From Pelagicoccus sp. SDUM812005 (GTDB lineage Bacteria; Verrucomicrobiota; Verrucomicrobiia; Opitutales; Opitutaceae), in contig NZ_JARXIA010000001.1 in NCBI RefSeq assembly GCF_031127875.1, positions 186,001 through 250,000 of the forward strand: 64,000 nucleotides of DNA, written 5' to 3'. Position 1 is the stretch's first letter. Every line of letters begins with the position of its first letter. The notes below the pieces were generated by a model that was not told the DNA's origin, searched no databases, and saw nothing but the letters and a program-made list of their open reading frames with translations. Positions 1 to 8,913 of this stretch are shown here, in pieces. The translations under genes and the position numbers were made by a program.

Positions 1-576
1 GGCTACCACCCGCGAGGCAGCGCCTACGGATCGGGAAGCCAGGCTGCCGAAACCGATGAAACGTATTCTCGTTTTAATGACAGCGGATCGGGTTACCTCG
101 AGAGCGACGTAGAGGAGATGCGCTGGACCATGGCGGTACGTGGATTCATGCCGGCCACGGCGGACCATGTCGATCGGGCGCGGCGGAGCATGTTCGACGA
201 GGAAATGGACGCTAAGTCGAAGTTGGCGGCCTTGAGAATCCTTCGCATGGCGGACGGTTTGGACGATGATGTGGTGAGAGCTACAATCACCGCTTTTCAC
301 TCGACGGACGATCCTCGGGTGCAGGAAGATTTCTTGGAACTGCTCGATGGGGTAACGACTCCGGAGCTGGCTCCGACTTTGCTGAAAGTTACGGCAGAAC
401 ACCTTAACTACCGCGTCCGGCGTCAGGCCTTGGATGCGATGTCCGGCTTTTTGCCTGATCCTGAATTGGAGGATTGGCTCCGTTTCGTGGAGAAGAACGA
501 CGGATCTCGCCGCGTGCGCGAAGAGGCGACTCGCACCCTGCGTCAATTAGCCGAAGCCGCGGCGAAGAATAAGTAA
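1..576 (+). CDS. HEAT-repeat-like protein, 5'-truncated
   Basis: Reading frame 1 is open from the first base of the window, so the gene starts upstream and only its last 191 codons are visible. The visible part is hydrophilic and helical. From about residue 75 it shows two or three roughly 35-residue helical pairs (DDPRVQEDFLELLDG, ELAPTLLKVTAEHLNYRVRRQALDAM, VREEATRTLRQLA), which resemble HEAT/PBS-lyase-type repeats that usually serve as protein-binding scaffolds. An internal ATG at 118 could open a shorter protein, but the upstream codons read like protein too. No catalytic motif is visible. It precedes the PL1 lyase by 74 bp, and no link between the two is evident. Function unknown. Confidence 0.6.
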   Translation, partial: GYHPRGSAYGSGSQAAETDETYSRFNDSGSGYLESDVEEMRWTMAVRGFMPATADHVDRARRSMFDEEMDAKSKLAALRILRMADGLDDDVVRATITAFHSTDDPRVQEDFLELLDGVTTPELAPTLLKVTAEHLNYRVRRQALDAMSGFLPDPELEDWLRFVEKNDGSRRVREEATRTLRQLAEAAAKNK

Positions 577-650
577 TACGTCTTTTGGAATCCGTGTATC
601 CAGTCCTTGGAGCCACCGCTGCGGTTGCTCCTTAATTCATTGTTTTTGTC

Positions 651-2903
651 ATGTTTGAATGCCCCAATATTAAATCGAAACTCTCGCCCGCGCTTGCCGC
701 TATCATACTCGCATGCTCGGCTTCAGCCGCTGTCGCCGAGCGTCCTTTGCGGGTTGACTTAAATACGCAAGGACGCGCTGACATGGAGACGGATCGTTGG
801 GAGAACTGGCGTGTCGCGGAGGGTGCCACGAGCCGACGCTTCGATGGAGTTGAGGTCGCCTTGCGAGCGGGAGTCAAGGGTGGTCAGCTCGAGTTCGTGG
901 GAAACAAAGCTGCGGTGGTGAATGGTCTGACTTTGGGCGCGGATGCGGTGGTAGCGAGCGGAGGCGAGAGTTCTGTATTGGAGCTGGAACTACGCGGGTT
1001 GCAGCCGGGCAGGCATACCTTTACTGGATTCCACAGTGCCATGGGGCGCGCTGCTCCTGCGATGTATTCGATTTGGGTGGACGACTCGCGAGTGGGCGAG
1101 GTGGCTCCTGCGACGCAGCCCACGGTAAACGATGACCTAGCCACTTCGTTTGTCAGCTTCGAGGCGAAGAAGGGAAAATCGGTTGTGGTTCGGATTGCGG
1201 CGGAAGGCGCGGGAAGCGTGGTTCTAAATGGTTTCGCGATCGACGACAACGATGCCAGCAAGCGAGCGTTGAAGCCCACGCCTGCGAATTTCGAAAGGCA
1301 TGCGAATGGCGATAGCGGTAGCGTCAAGCTGCAGTGGGCTCCGGCTGAATCGGCCGTAACTCAAAACGTTTTCATAACCTCGGATAAGGATCCGGAGGAA
1401 GCGGTGCGTCGTCTCTCGCTGGCGGAAAAGCATTCGGACAGCTTTTTCAATTCGATTCAGAATGGCGGGTCCATGAGTGTGCCAATCGAACCGAACAACT
1501 CCTTGCTTCACTACGCTTGGAGAGTGGATTCTATCGACCAGTATGGGAAGGTCACGCGTGGCGATGTCTGGCGGTTTCGCGTGCGTCACCTCGCGTTTCC
1601 GACGGCGGAAGGGTATGGACGCTTCGCTATCGGCGGTCGGGGCGGCCGCGTTTTGCACGTCACGAACTTGAACGATTCGGGTCCGGGCTCATTGCGGGCT
1701 GCGGTGGAAGCGACGGGTCCGCGCACGGTGGTCTTCGACGTATCGGGTCTCATCTCTCTTGAGTCGAAACTGGTCTTTAAGGAGGAGAACGAGTTTTTGA
1801 CCATTGCTGGGCAGACGGCTCCGGGCAAGGGCATCTGTATTCGCAACTATACTTTTGGTGGTATTGGAAGTCGTGATACAATTGTTCGTTTCATCCGTTT
1901 GCGGATGGGCGACCTATCGGGCGAGACCATGGATGGAATGGGCCTGGCGAGCGGAGATCACAGTATCGTGGATCATTGCTCGATATCCTGGAGCATCGAC
2001 GAGGCGTTCAGTTCGCGAGGGGCCAAGAATATCACGTTCCAGAGAAACTTGATTTCGGAGGCGCTGAATATTGCGGGACATCGCAAGTATGGCTCCAATT
2101 CCGGGCACGGTTTCGCGGGCTCGATCAGTGGCGATGTGGGGAGCTTTCACCACAGCTTGCTGGCTCACAACGCGGGCCGAAACTGGTCGCTTGCGGGAGC
2201 GATCGACCAGGCGAACCGTCACGCGGGTCGTCTCGATATCCGCAATATGGTAGTGTACAATTGGAAGCATCGCACCACGGATGGCGGCGCTCGGGAAGTG
2301 AATTTCGTGAACAACTACTACAAGCCGGGTCCCGCTTCGTCGGTGTTGACTTATCTCAACCCTCAGTTCGAGAACCCTTCCTTCGGTCCGCAGCAATATT
2401 ACGTTTCCGGAAATATCATGGAAGGCGTGGCGGGGCCGGAAGGACCGGCAGGTAAGCTGGAAGGGGTTCGCGTACGAGGGACCCAGCCGGCACCGGCCAC
2501 GGTGGAGGAACCGTTCTTCGAATCGTACGTGACGACGCACAGCGCGGAGGAAGCTTACGAGAACGTCTTGGCTGATGTGGGATGCAACGTTCCGATGTTG
2601 GACGATCACGATAAGCGAGTAATCGAGGAAGTGCGTACCGGCACGGCTCGCTACGTGGGAAGCAAGTCCGGCTTGCCCGGTTTGCCTGATTCGCAGGCTG
2701 ACGTGGGCGGATGGGAGGAGTACCCTGAAATCCATCGTCCCAAGAATTGGGATACGGACCGGGATGGCATGCCGAATCAATGGGAGCTGAGCAAGGGGCT
2801 CGATCCTAGTTCGGCGGCGGACGGGGCAGAGGATCCCGATGGCGATGGATACACGAATTTGGAGGATTACCTGAACTGGCTGGCAGCCGGTAACAGCTTT
2901 TAG
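651..2903 (+). CDS. secreted PL1-type pectate lyase, multidomain
   Basis: A 750-residue exported protein. Residues 1-29 form a signal peptide (hydrophobic core ALAAIILACSASAAVA). Residues about 32-205 look like a beta-sandwich accessory domain, and 210-315 look fibronectin-III-like. The catalytic part (about 318-640) is a right-handed beta-helix of the family 1 pectate lyase type, with GGRGGRVLHVTNLNDSGPGS, TIAGQTAPGKGICI, VDHCSISWSIDEAFS and NNYYKPGP. Such enzymes cleave homogalacturonan by Ca-dependent beta-elimination. The C-terminus (about 700-745) carries thrombospondin type-3-like Ca-binding repeats (DTDRDGMPNQWE, DPDGDGYTNLEDY). The ATG at 651 directly precedes the signal peptide. A strong terminator follows. 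It is related in fold to the lyase at 39470. Substrate specificity (pectate or another uronan) is inferred. Confidence 0.85.
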   Translation: MFECPNIKSKLSPALAAIILACSASAAVAERPLRVDLNTQGRADMETDRWENWRVAEGATSRRFDGVEVALRAGVKGGQLEFVGNKAAVVNGLTLGADAVVASGGESSVLELELRGLQPGRHTFTGFHSAMGRAAPAMYSIWVDDSRVGEVAPATQPTVNDDLATSFVSFEAKKGKSVVVRIAAEGAGSVVLNGFAIDDNDASKRALKPTPANFERHANGDSGSVKLQWAPAESAVTQNVFITSDKDPEEAVRRLSLAEKHSDSFFNSIQNGGSMSVPIEPNNSLLHYAWRVDSIDQYGKVTRGDVWRFRVRHLAFPTAEGYGRFAIGGRGGRVLHVTNLNDSGPGSLRAAVEATGPRTVVFDVSGLISLESKLVFKEENEFLTIAGQTAPGKGICIRNYTFGGIGSRDTIVRFIRLRMGDLSGETMDGMGLASGDHSIVDHCSISWSIDEAFSSRGAKNITFQRNLISEALNIAGHRKYGSNSGHGFAGSISGDVGSFHHSLLAHNAGRNWSLAGAIDQANRHAGRLDIRNMVVYNWKHRTTDGGAREVNFVNNYYKPGPASSVLTYLNPQFENPSFGPQQYYVSGNIMEGVAGPEGPAGKLEGVRVRGTQPAPATVEEPFFESYVTTHSAEEAYENVLADVGCNVPMLDDHDKRVIEEVRTGTARYVGSKSGLPGLPDSQADVGGWEEYPEIHRPKNWDTDRDGMPNQWELSKGLDPSSAADGAEDPDGDGYTNLEDYLNWLAAGNSF

Positions 2904-2930
2904 AAACACTTTTCATAGTATGGAGTATAG

Positions 2931-2967
2931 GAGACGCGGAGGTGGGGACCTCTGCGTCTCTTTTTTT
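2931..2967 (+). terminator. rho-independent terminator after the PL1 lyase
   Basis: A 13-bp stem (2931-2943 with 2948-2960, one G-T wobble) with a GGGG loop is followed directly by seven T residues (2961-2967), 28 bp after the lyase stop codon. Confidence 0.9.
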
Positions 2968-3036
2968 GGGGGTTCATCACCCTGTTGTGGGAATCCCGCT
3001 GAGCGCTAACGAGGGTTCCTGCTCGCACCATGACGC

Positions 3037-3076
3037 AATCCTGCACTGCGGCGTGGCGACAAGCGCCAGCCCTACG
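3037..3076 (+). repeat. divergent copy of dispersed ATCYTGCACTGCGG repeat
   Basis: The 283-bp gap 2968-3250, between the lyase terminator and the convergent exporter operon, holds no credible gene. It begins a short motif (ATCCTGCACTGCGGCG, then GCGCCAGCCCTACG) that recurs with variation in other intergenic spaces at 35693, 61444, 61631 and 61741. Confidence 0.45.
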
Positions 3077-3250
3077 TCTCGGTAGTCGTGCTGACGGTTT
3101 GGTAGCGGACCTTTGCGGATACGGGCGGGACTTGTAGAGCACGAAGGTGCGGACCGGTGGTGCGCTTGCGGCGTGTCGCGAGCAGCCTTCGCTCTTTGAG
3201 CTTTGTTTCCAGTGGCGACAGCCCTAGGGGGCTGCGCTGCGGATCTCTTG

Positions 3251-4552
3251 TTACTCGTGGCGGAGGGCTTCGATGGGGTCGAGCTCGGCGGCTTGGGAGG
3301 CGGGGTAAATGCCGAAGGCGATGCCGGTTAAGCCTGAGATGCCGAAGGCTAGGATGACGGACCAGGGGGTTATGATCGTAATCATGTCTGTCGAAATGGA
3401 TACGAGAACAGGTACGAGGACCCCGAGGATCACGCCGACGAGGCCGCCTCCGATGGACAGCACCACGGTTTCGATTAGAAATTGGGACACGATGTCTTGC
3501 TTCTTGGCGCCGAGAGCACGACGGAGGCCGATCTCGCGGGTGCGTTCGGTAACGGTTGCGAGCATGATATTCATAATTCCGATACCGCCTACGATGAGCG
3601 ATATGGCGGCGATGGAGCCGAGCACGATGCTGAACATGCGCTTGGTTGCTTCCGCCTCTCTGAGAAGCTGCAGGGGAACGATTAGCTCGAAGTCGTTTTG
3701 TTCGTGGAAGCGGCGCAGGAGGCTGGCGATTTGTTGTTCGGCAGCGATGACGGCGTCGGTATTGGCCATCTTGACGATGATGCGGTGGAGCTCGATGGTC
3801 TCGGCGCTGAAGCCTCCGGCGTTGCTGCGTACGATGGTTTCGCCGAAGCGGGAACGGGCGGTGGAGAGGGGAATGTAGACGTTGTTGTCGAGGGCTTCCC
3901 CTTCCGATTCGCCTTGTTGCGGGCGCTGTTCCAAGGTGCCGGTTTCGTTGATGATGCCGACGACTTGGTAGTAGACGTCTTGTATCCGGATCGTGGATTC
4001 GAGCGGGTCTTGGTAGGTGAAGAGTCGTCTTGCGAGCCCGGAAGTGATGACGCAGACGTTGCGTTGGTGTTTTTCGTCCATGGCGGCGAGGAAGCGGCCG
4101 GAGACGAGTTGGACCTTTTGGATGTTCGCGTATTGGGGATGGGTGCCGATGACTTGGCAGGGCTCCTGGTTTTGGCTGAAGCGGACGTTGTCGCGGATGA
4201 TACGCATAGGCAGCACGCTTTCCACGTTGGGGATGGTGTACTGCAGGCGGGATGCGTCGTCGTAGGTGAGGCCGTAGCTAAGGGCGAAGCTGGAACTGTT
4301 GGAGCCGGAGTCCTGTTGCTCGGGGGGCTTGACGCTGTTGATGATGATGTTGGTGGAGCCGAGCCGCTTGATGCGCTCTTGGGCTTCGTGGGAGGCTCCT
4401 TCGCCGATGGCGAGCATGGCGATAACGGAGCAGACGCCGAAGATCATGCCCAGCATGGTGAGGCCGGAGCGGAGCTTGTGCAGCATGAGGCTCTTGATGC
4501 CCAAGAGCACGGAGGTCACGATGCGGTGCTGGTTTAGCTTGGGGGCGCTCAT
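3251..4552 (-). CDS. MacB-type ABC transporter permease
   Basis: A 433-residue inner-membrane permease of the MacB/FtsX class. One transmembrane segment lies near the N-terminus (about 23-47: [24 protein letters not shown]). It is followed by a MacB-type periplasmic core domain (about 50-300) and three C-terminal segments (about 310-335, 360-385, 395-420; [32 protein letters not shown] is typical). The family uses cytoplasmic ATP hydrolysis to move the periplasmic domain and push substrates (peptides, drugs, lipids) through a TolC-like tunnel. The start overlaps the stop of the ATPase gene by 4 bp (ATGA), so the two are translationally coupled. It is the last gene of the four-gene operon 8719-3251. 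The substrate cannot be told from sequence. Confidence 0.9.
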   Translation of the reverse strand: MSAPKLNQHRIVTSVLLGIKSLMLHKLRSGLTMLGMIFGVCSVIAMLAIGEGASHEAQERIKRLGSTNIIINSVKPPEQQDSGSNSSSFALSYGLTYDDASRLQYTIPNVESVLPMRIIRDNVRFSQNQEPCQVIGTHPQYANIQKVQLVSGRFLAAMDEKHQRNVCVITSGLARRLFTYQDPLESTIRIQDVYYQVVGIINETGTLEQRPQQGESEGEALDNNVYIPLSTARSRFGETIVRSNAGGFSAETIELHRIIVKMANTDAVIAAEQQIASLLRRFHEQNDFELIVPLQLLREAEATKRMFSIVLGSIAAISLIVGGIGIMNIMLATVTERTREIGLRRALGAKKQDIVSQFLIETVVLSIGGGLVGVILGVLVPVLVSISTDMITIITPWSVILAFGISGLTGIAFGIYPASQAAELDPIEALRHE

Positions 4553-5262
4553 GGTTTCACTTTTTGCGTGTTGCGGACGTCGCTGTCGACGAGGCCGTCT
4601 TTCATGCGGATGACGCGGTCGGCGCGGAAGGCGATGTCGTCGTCGTGGGTGACCATGACGATCGTTTTGCCTTGGGCGTTGAGCTTGTCGAGGAGCTCGA
4701 GGACTTCGGTTCCGGTTTTAGAGTCTAGGTTACCGGTCGGTTCGTCGGCGAGGATCATGAGCGGGTCGTTGACTAGGGAGCGGGCGATGGCGACGCGTTG
4801 CTGTTGGCCGCCGGATAGCTGGGTGGGGCGGTGGTCGAGGCGTTCGGCGAGTCCGACCAGCTTGGCGAGGTCGATGCAGCGTTGCTCGTGCTCCTTGAGG
4901 TCGACGCCTTGGTAGAGCAGGGGAACCTGGATGTTCTCGATAACGGTGAGCTGGGCGATGAGGTTGTAGGACTGGAAGATGAATCCCAGGCGCTTGCCCC
5001 GGATGGTGGACAGGGTGTCGTCGTCCATCACGGATACGTCTTCGCCGCCGAGGAAGTATTGGCCTTTGGTTGGGCGGTCGAGACAGCCCAGGATATTGAG
5101 CATGGTGGACTTTCCCGAGCCGGAGGGGCCCATGATGGCGACGTAGGAGCCTTCTTCGATGGCGATGTTTACGCCTCGCAGGGCGCGTACTTGTACTTCG
5201 CCGACTTGGAATATCTTTTCGATATCCCGGATTTCGATGATGGTCTTGGGTTCTGAGATCAT
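4549..5262 (-). CDS. MacB-type ABC transporter ATP-binding protein
   Basis: A 237-residue nucleotide-binding protein of the LolD/MacB class. Visible motifs are Walker [10 protein letters not shown] (about 45-53), Q-loop region, signature LSGGQQQR, Walker B MILADEPT and the H-loop [10 protein letters not shown]. It powers the adjacent permease in the cytoplasm. The frame stays open upstream to 5412, but those 50 residues would lie inside the 3' end of the adaptor gene and are low-complexity (Pro/Arg). The ATG at 5262, 13 bp past the adaptor stop, gives [18 protein letters not shown], which matches the family N-terminus, so I use it. Unlike E. coli MacB, ATPase and permease are separate polypeptides. 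Confidence 0.9.
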   Translation of the reverse strand: MISEPKTIIEIRDIEKIFQVGEVQVRALRGVNIAIEEGSYVAIMGPSGSGKSTMLNILGCLDRPTKGQYFLGGEDVSVMDDDTLSTIRGKRLGFIFQSYNLIAQLTVIENIQVPLLYQGVDLKEHEQRCIDLAKLVGLAERLDHRPTQLSGGQQQRVAIARSLVNDPLMILADEPTGNLDSKTGTEVLELLDKLNAQGKTIVMVTHDDDIAFRADRVIRMKDGLVDSDVRNTQKVKP

Positions 5263-5275
5263 GGAGGCGGGCGGT

Positions 5276-6982
5276 CTAAGTGTCGGAGCGCGGCTCGGCG
5301 TTGGGGCGTTCCTTTCGAGGGCGGTCGGGAGAGCGCTCGCGATTCGGGTTGCGTCGCTCCTGGCTCGGAGGCTCCGCTTCGGCGGGGGGAGCGATTTCGC
5401 GCGGTTCGACATCGATGGTTTCGTCTTCGCCTACGATGGCGCCGCCGAGGTCGATGGATCCGTCCATCGGGGGCGAGAGCAGTACGCGATCGCCTTCCTC
5501 CAGCCCGGAAACGATCTCGATGTACTTGTTGTTGAAGAGGCCGACCTCGACTTCCTTGGGGCTGGGGCCGCCGATGCCTTTGACGAAGCAGACTTGCTTA
5601 CCCTTGATGGTGGTCACGCATTGTATGGGTACGGTAATTACGTCCTTGAGGTTGGTGACGACGATTTCCGCCTTGGCGGATACGCCTGGCTTAACGTCGG
5701 GGAGTTTGTCCTCGATGACGATTTCGGTGTCGTAGACCTTGAGGTTGGAGTTTCCGAAGGAGCTTTGCTGGTCGGGAAGTATCGCAATTTTGGTGACGCG
5801 GCCTTGGAAGCGGCTGTCGGGCATGGAGTCCAGGACGACGAAGGCGACTTGTCCGACCTTGAGTTGATTGACGTGGGATTCGTGGACTTTGACCACGACC
5901 TTCATGGCAGAGGTGTCGGGGATGGTGACGATGCTCTGGCGTTGGCGGATTTCGGCTCCTTCTTCGATGATGGACTCGCGGCTGTAGCGGCTGCTAGGCT
6001 TGGCGTAGACGATAAGGCCGTCTTGGGGAGCGCGGATGTTGGTGGACTCCATTTGCTCCTGCATCTTCTTGAGCTTCGCTTCGCTGAGGCCGAGCTTGCG
6101 TTCGGCTTTTTCGTAGTTGGCTTGGTTCTGCAGGATCTTGCTGTTGCCTTGGGTTTTGACGCGGTTGAGTTCCTCCTTGGCTTCCTCGAGCTTCGACCTG
6201 TATTCAGCTTCCAACTTCGCGAGGTCGTAGTCGGAGAGCATCTTCTTGACGCTTTTGGCCTTTTCGAGGCTGAGGGTCTGTTTAGTGACGGCGAGCTTGT
6301 CTCGGTCCAGGTTTCCTTTGGTCTCGAAGCCTTCGACGGTTAGCTTCTCCGACCAGTCCAGCTTTTCTTCGGCGAGCTTGAGGGATTCCTCGGCGGTGAA
6401 GACTTCGATCTGGGCGTTGCGCATTTCCTGTTCCTTTTCGATTTGCTCGAACTTTTGCAGGTCCATTTCGGCGAACTTGACGGCGAGCTCGGCGGAGCGG
6501 ATGTCGCTCTCCACCTCGCTGCGGGTGATGGTGACGTCGGTCTTGGATTTAATGACGTCGGCCTTGTCGTCTTCGTAGCGAAGCAGTTGTTCGTTGAGGT
6601 CCTTTTCCGCTTCGGCGGTATCGAGTTGTACGATCAGGTCTCCCTTTTTCACGAAGGTCCCTTCTGGGATGATGTAGATGATGCGGGAGGTGCCGTCGAC
6701 TTGGTTGCGCACGGTGACTTCCTTGACTGCCTGCAGGGAACCGCCTTCGACGATGCTGACGAGGAAGTCGGAGCGGGTGACGGTGTGGTAGTTGAAGGCG
6801 TCGCTGCTGGAATCGCCGCTGAACAGGGAGAAGAACAGGAGGGCGACGATGGCGGCGCCGGCGAGGGAGGTGGCGATGGGCCGTTGGCGGTAGCGCTTGG
6901 TCACGAACGAGCGGGTTTTCTGAATGAGCTCTTTGATCATGGCAGGTTTGGCTGAGGTTTGTTCCTTGGGCGTGTCGTTCAT
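5276..6982 (-). CDS. HlyD/MacA-family periplasmic adaptor
   Basis: A 568-residue membrane-fusion protein linking the inner-membrane transporter to the outer-membrane channel. One transmembrane anchor lies at about 36-55 (IATSLAGAAIVALLFFSLF). It is followed by a lipoyl/barrel-sandwich half (VRNQVDGTSRIIYIIPEGTFVKKGDLIVQLD), a long charged coiled-coil hairpin (about 115-320), the second lipoyl half (NIRAPQDGLIVYAKP) and a beta-barrel/membrane-proximal region (VKPGVSAKAEIVVTNL). The last 45 residues are a Pro/Glu/Arg-rich tail not usual for the family. Only 3 bp separate it from the preceding channel gene. The coiled coil is longer than in E. coli MacA. Confidence 0.88.
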   Translation of the reverse strand: MNDTPKEQTSAKPAMIKELIQKTRSFVTKRYRQRPIATSLAGAAIVALLFFSLFSGDSSSDAFNYHTVTRSDFLVSIVEGGSLQAVKEVTVRNQVDGTSRIIYIIPEGTFVKKGDLIVQLDTAEAEKDLNEQLLRYEDDKADVIKSKTDVTITRSEVESDIRSAELAVKFAEMDLQKFEQIEKEQEMRNAQIEVFTAEESLKLAEEKLDWSEKLTVEGFETKGNLDRDKLAVTKQTLSLEKAKSVKKMLSDYDLAKLEAEYRSKLEEAKEELNRVKTQGNSKILQNQANYEKAERKLGLSEAKLKKMQEQMESTNIRAPQDGLIVYAKPSSRYSRESIIEEGAEIRQRQSIVTIPDTSAMKVVVKVHESHVNQLKVGQVAFVVLDSMPDSRFQGRVTKIAILPDQQSSFGNSNLKVYDTEIVIEDKLPDVKPGVSAKAEIVVTNLKDVITVPIQCVTTIKGKQVCFVKGIGGPSPKEVEVGLFNNKYIEIVSGLEEGDRVLLSPPMDGSIDLGGAIVGEDETIDVEPREIAPPAEAEPPSQERRNPNRERSPDRPRKERPNAEPRSDT

Positions 6983-6985
6983 TTC

Positions 6986-8719
6986 TTATAGCTCGAAAAG
7001 TTGTTCTGGCGTAATGACGCTGCCATCGCTCTGGATCGTTTGGGAGAGCGATGCGGAGCGGTCGGTGGTGGAAAGGCTAACCTTGCTCGCGTCGGTTAAC
7101 CAGAATCGTTCGGTATCCGTATCGATGATACCGATTTGGATGAGGAGCCCGAGGCGAGCTTCGAGGTAGTCGACGATGGCTCCGGTTTGGGCGTTTTGGG
7201 CGGAAATTAGGTTGTCCTGCGCGTCTTCGAGGTCGCGGTAGATGCCTTCGCCAGCTTCGATGGAGAGCTGGGCGCCGAGCACGCTTTTTTCGGCGAGGGC
7301 GACTGCGTTGGTTTGGATCTCGTAGTTTTGGCGGAGGCGTTCGAGGTTTTGGAAGCTTTCTTCGATCTGGGTGCGCAGCTGATCGAGGGTGAGGCTGAAG
7401 GAGCGGATCTCCGACTCGAAACCGATCAAGGCGCTTCTGTAGTTGTTGCGGCGCGACACGTCCCTGAAGGGCAGGTCGAGCGAGAGGCCTACGTCGCGGC
7501 GGACCCGATCGAAGTCGAATTGGTCGTAGCGATTGTCGTCGAGGCTGTCGACCGAGGCGCTGGCGGAAAAGCCGAGGCTCGGCTTGAGCTGGTTGGCGGC
7601 GATGATGGTCTTGCGTTTAACGTCTTCAAACTGGTCGATTTCGTTGAGCAGGGGGAGCCGGTATTGGGTGGCGAGCTGGAAGCCTTGGGCGGCTTCGAGC
7701 CCGTGCGGGATGAGCCCGCGGTCCTTGAGGGCTTCCATCTCGGAGTCTTGCAGGCGTATCTCGACGGTTTGGGCGAGGCCGAGGCTGATCTTGAAGCGGT
7801 CGAGGGAGTTGCGGTAGTTGACGATGGAATTGATATAGCGGTTCCGGGCGGAGAGCTCGGATTGTTCGGCGCGGTTGACGTCGAGGGCCTTGGCGCGGTC
7901 GACCGAGCGGGCCTTGAGGTACTCGGTGGACTTGATGCGGGACTGGTAGTTCTTGTATTCGTTGTAGACGGTATCCTTGCGCTGGAGGAGGCGGAAGTAG
8001 TCCATGACGATGGATACCATGAACTCGTTCTCGAAGTGGGCGAAGTCGCGGACGGCGTAGATCACGTCCCGCTGGGCTTGGGTGAGGCGTTCGGCGGCGA
8101 CTTGCTTGCCGGCGCCGCGCAGCAAGGGCTGGGAGATGCTGAAGCTGAGGGCGGAGGAGAGGGATTCGCCGCTGGGGCTGGAGACGAAGCGCAGGATGTC
8201 GTTGGCGAGATTGAGGCTCAGGTTTGCTCCGGTGGCGAGGAGCAGGCCGACCCCGACGTCCGTCCCGATGGAGTCGGTTTTGACGCCGTCGGCGCTGACG
8301 CTGCGGCGCGCGGAGCTACGGGCGAAAAATTGAGGCCGGAAGGCGTGGCGTTGGCCGGTAAGGTTGAGGGCGGTGAGGTAGAGCCGCTCCTTGGCGCTCT
8401 GGTACTGTCGGCTGTTTTGGGTGGCGATGGCGATGCTGTCGGCCAAGCTGAGAGTGAGCTGTCCCTCGGCGCTGCGGTCCGCGAAGATTTCTTCGATGCG
8501 GACGTCTTTGGGGTTCCTTCCGGTGTACTCGGTCGCGATGGAGAAGTCGGAAGCTTCGCCGAAGATCTTCTGCTCGACTTGGGAGACGACCTGGTAGGCG
8601 GACTTGTCGGCCCGTTTGCGATAGGAGTGGCTTGTGCAACCAGTCCACGAGAGAACAGAGGCCAGGGTCACCCCTGCCACAATCGAACGGCTTACTTTTG
8701 AGGGTGAGTCCTTTTCCAT
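6986..8719 (-). CDS. TolC-family outer-membrane efflux lipoprotein
   Basis: A 577-residue outer-membrane factor and the first gene of the exporter operon. The N-terminus has a signal sequence ending in a lipobox-like LSWTGC (Cys 28), so the mature protein is probably lipidated. Two internally similar halves show the TolC pattern (LSLADSIAIATQNSRQYQSAKERLY; SISQPLLRGAG; second half GLEAAQGFQLATQYR; QTNAVALAEKSV; DNLISAQNAQTGAIVDYLEARLGL). TolC proteins trimerise into a beta-barrel plus a periplasmic alpha-helical tunnel. The region 8720-8913, upstream of the ATG and divergent from the GH28 gene, must carry both promoters, but I could not place a clear -35/-10. Confidence 0.88.
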   Translation of the reverse strand: MEKDSPSKVSRSIVAGVTLASVLSWTGCTSHSYRKRADKSAYQVVSQVEQKIFGEASDFSIATEYTGRNPKDVRIEEIFADRSAEGQLTLSLADSIAIATQNSRQYQSAKERLYLTALNLTGQRHAFRPQFFARSSARRSVSADGVKTDSIGTDVGVGLLLATGANLSLNLANDILRFVSSPSGESLSSALSFSISQPLLRGAGKQVAAERLTQAQRDVIYAVRDFAHFENEFMVSIVMDYFRLLQRKDTVYNEYKNYQSRIKSTEYLKARSVDRAKALDVNRAEQSELSARNRYINSIVNYRNSLDRFKISLGLAQTVEIRLQDSEMEALKDRGLIPHGLEAAQGFQLATQYRLPLLNEIDQFEDVKRKTIIAANQLKPSLGFSASASVDSLDDNRYDQFDFDRVRRDVGLSLDLPFRDVSRRNNYRSALIGFESEIRSFSLTLDQLRTQIEESFQNLERLRQNYEIQTNAVALAEKSVLGAQLSIEAGEGIYRDLEDAQDNLISAQNAQTGAIVDYLEARLGLLIQIGIIDTDTERFWLTDASKVSLSTTDRSASLSQTIQSDGSVITPEQLFEL

Positions 8720-8913
8720 GCTAGCAAGCGCAACTCTAGCAGAGGAAACCTTACCGCAGGGTTACCGCAGCCGCTCTTTGGCAGCTGCGAGCGAGCTTTT
8801 GCCGACGCGGCGTGCGGGTTCGTTGACAGCCTCGCGTGTTTGCTTTTTGGTGACAGTTCGCTTCGCCCCAACCCTTTCACCCCTAACGGAAGCGAACAAC
8901 CCCGATTTAGACT

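Noticed and set aside
7313-8701. 462-codon plus-strand ORF opposite the TolC-like gene
   Set aside because: Its Val/Gly/Glu/Asp-rich translation is the usual mirror of a high-GC gene, and the minus-strand frame has clear TolC features. Many other long opposite-strand frames (for example 3698-4537, 11099-12019, 47750-49372, 52428-53633) were dropped for the same reason.
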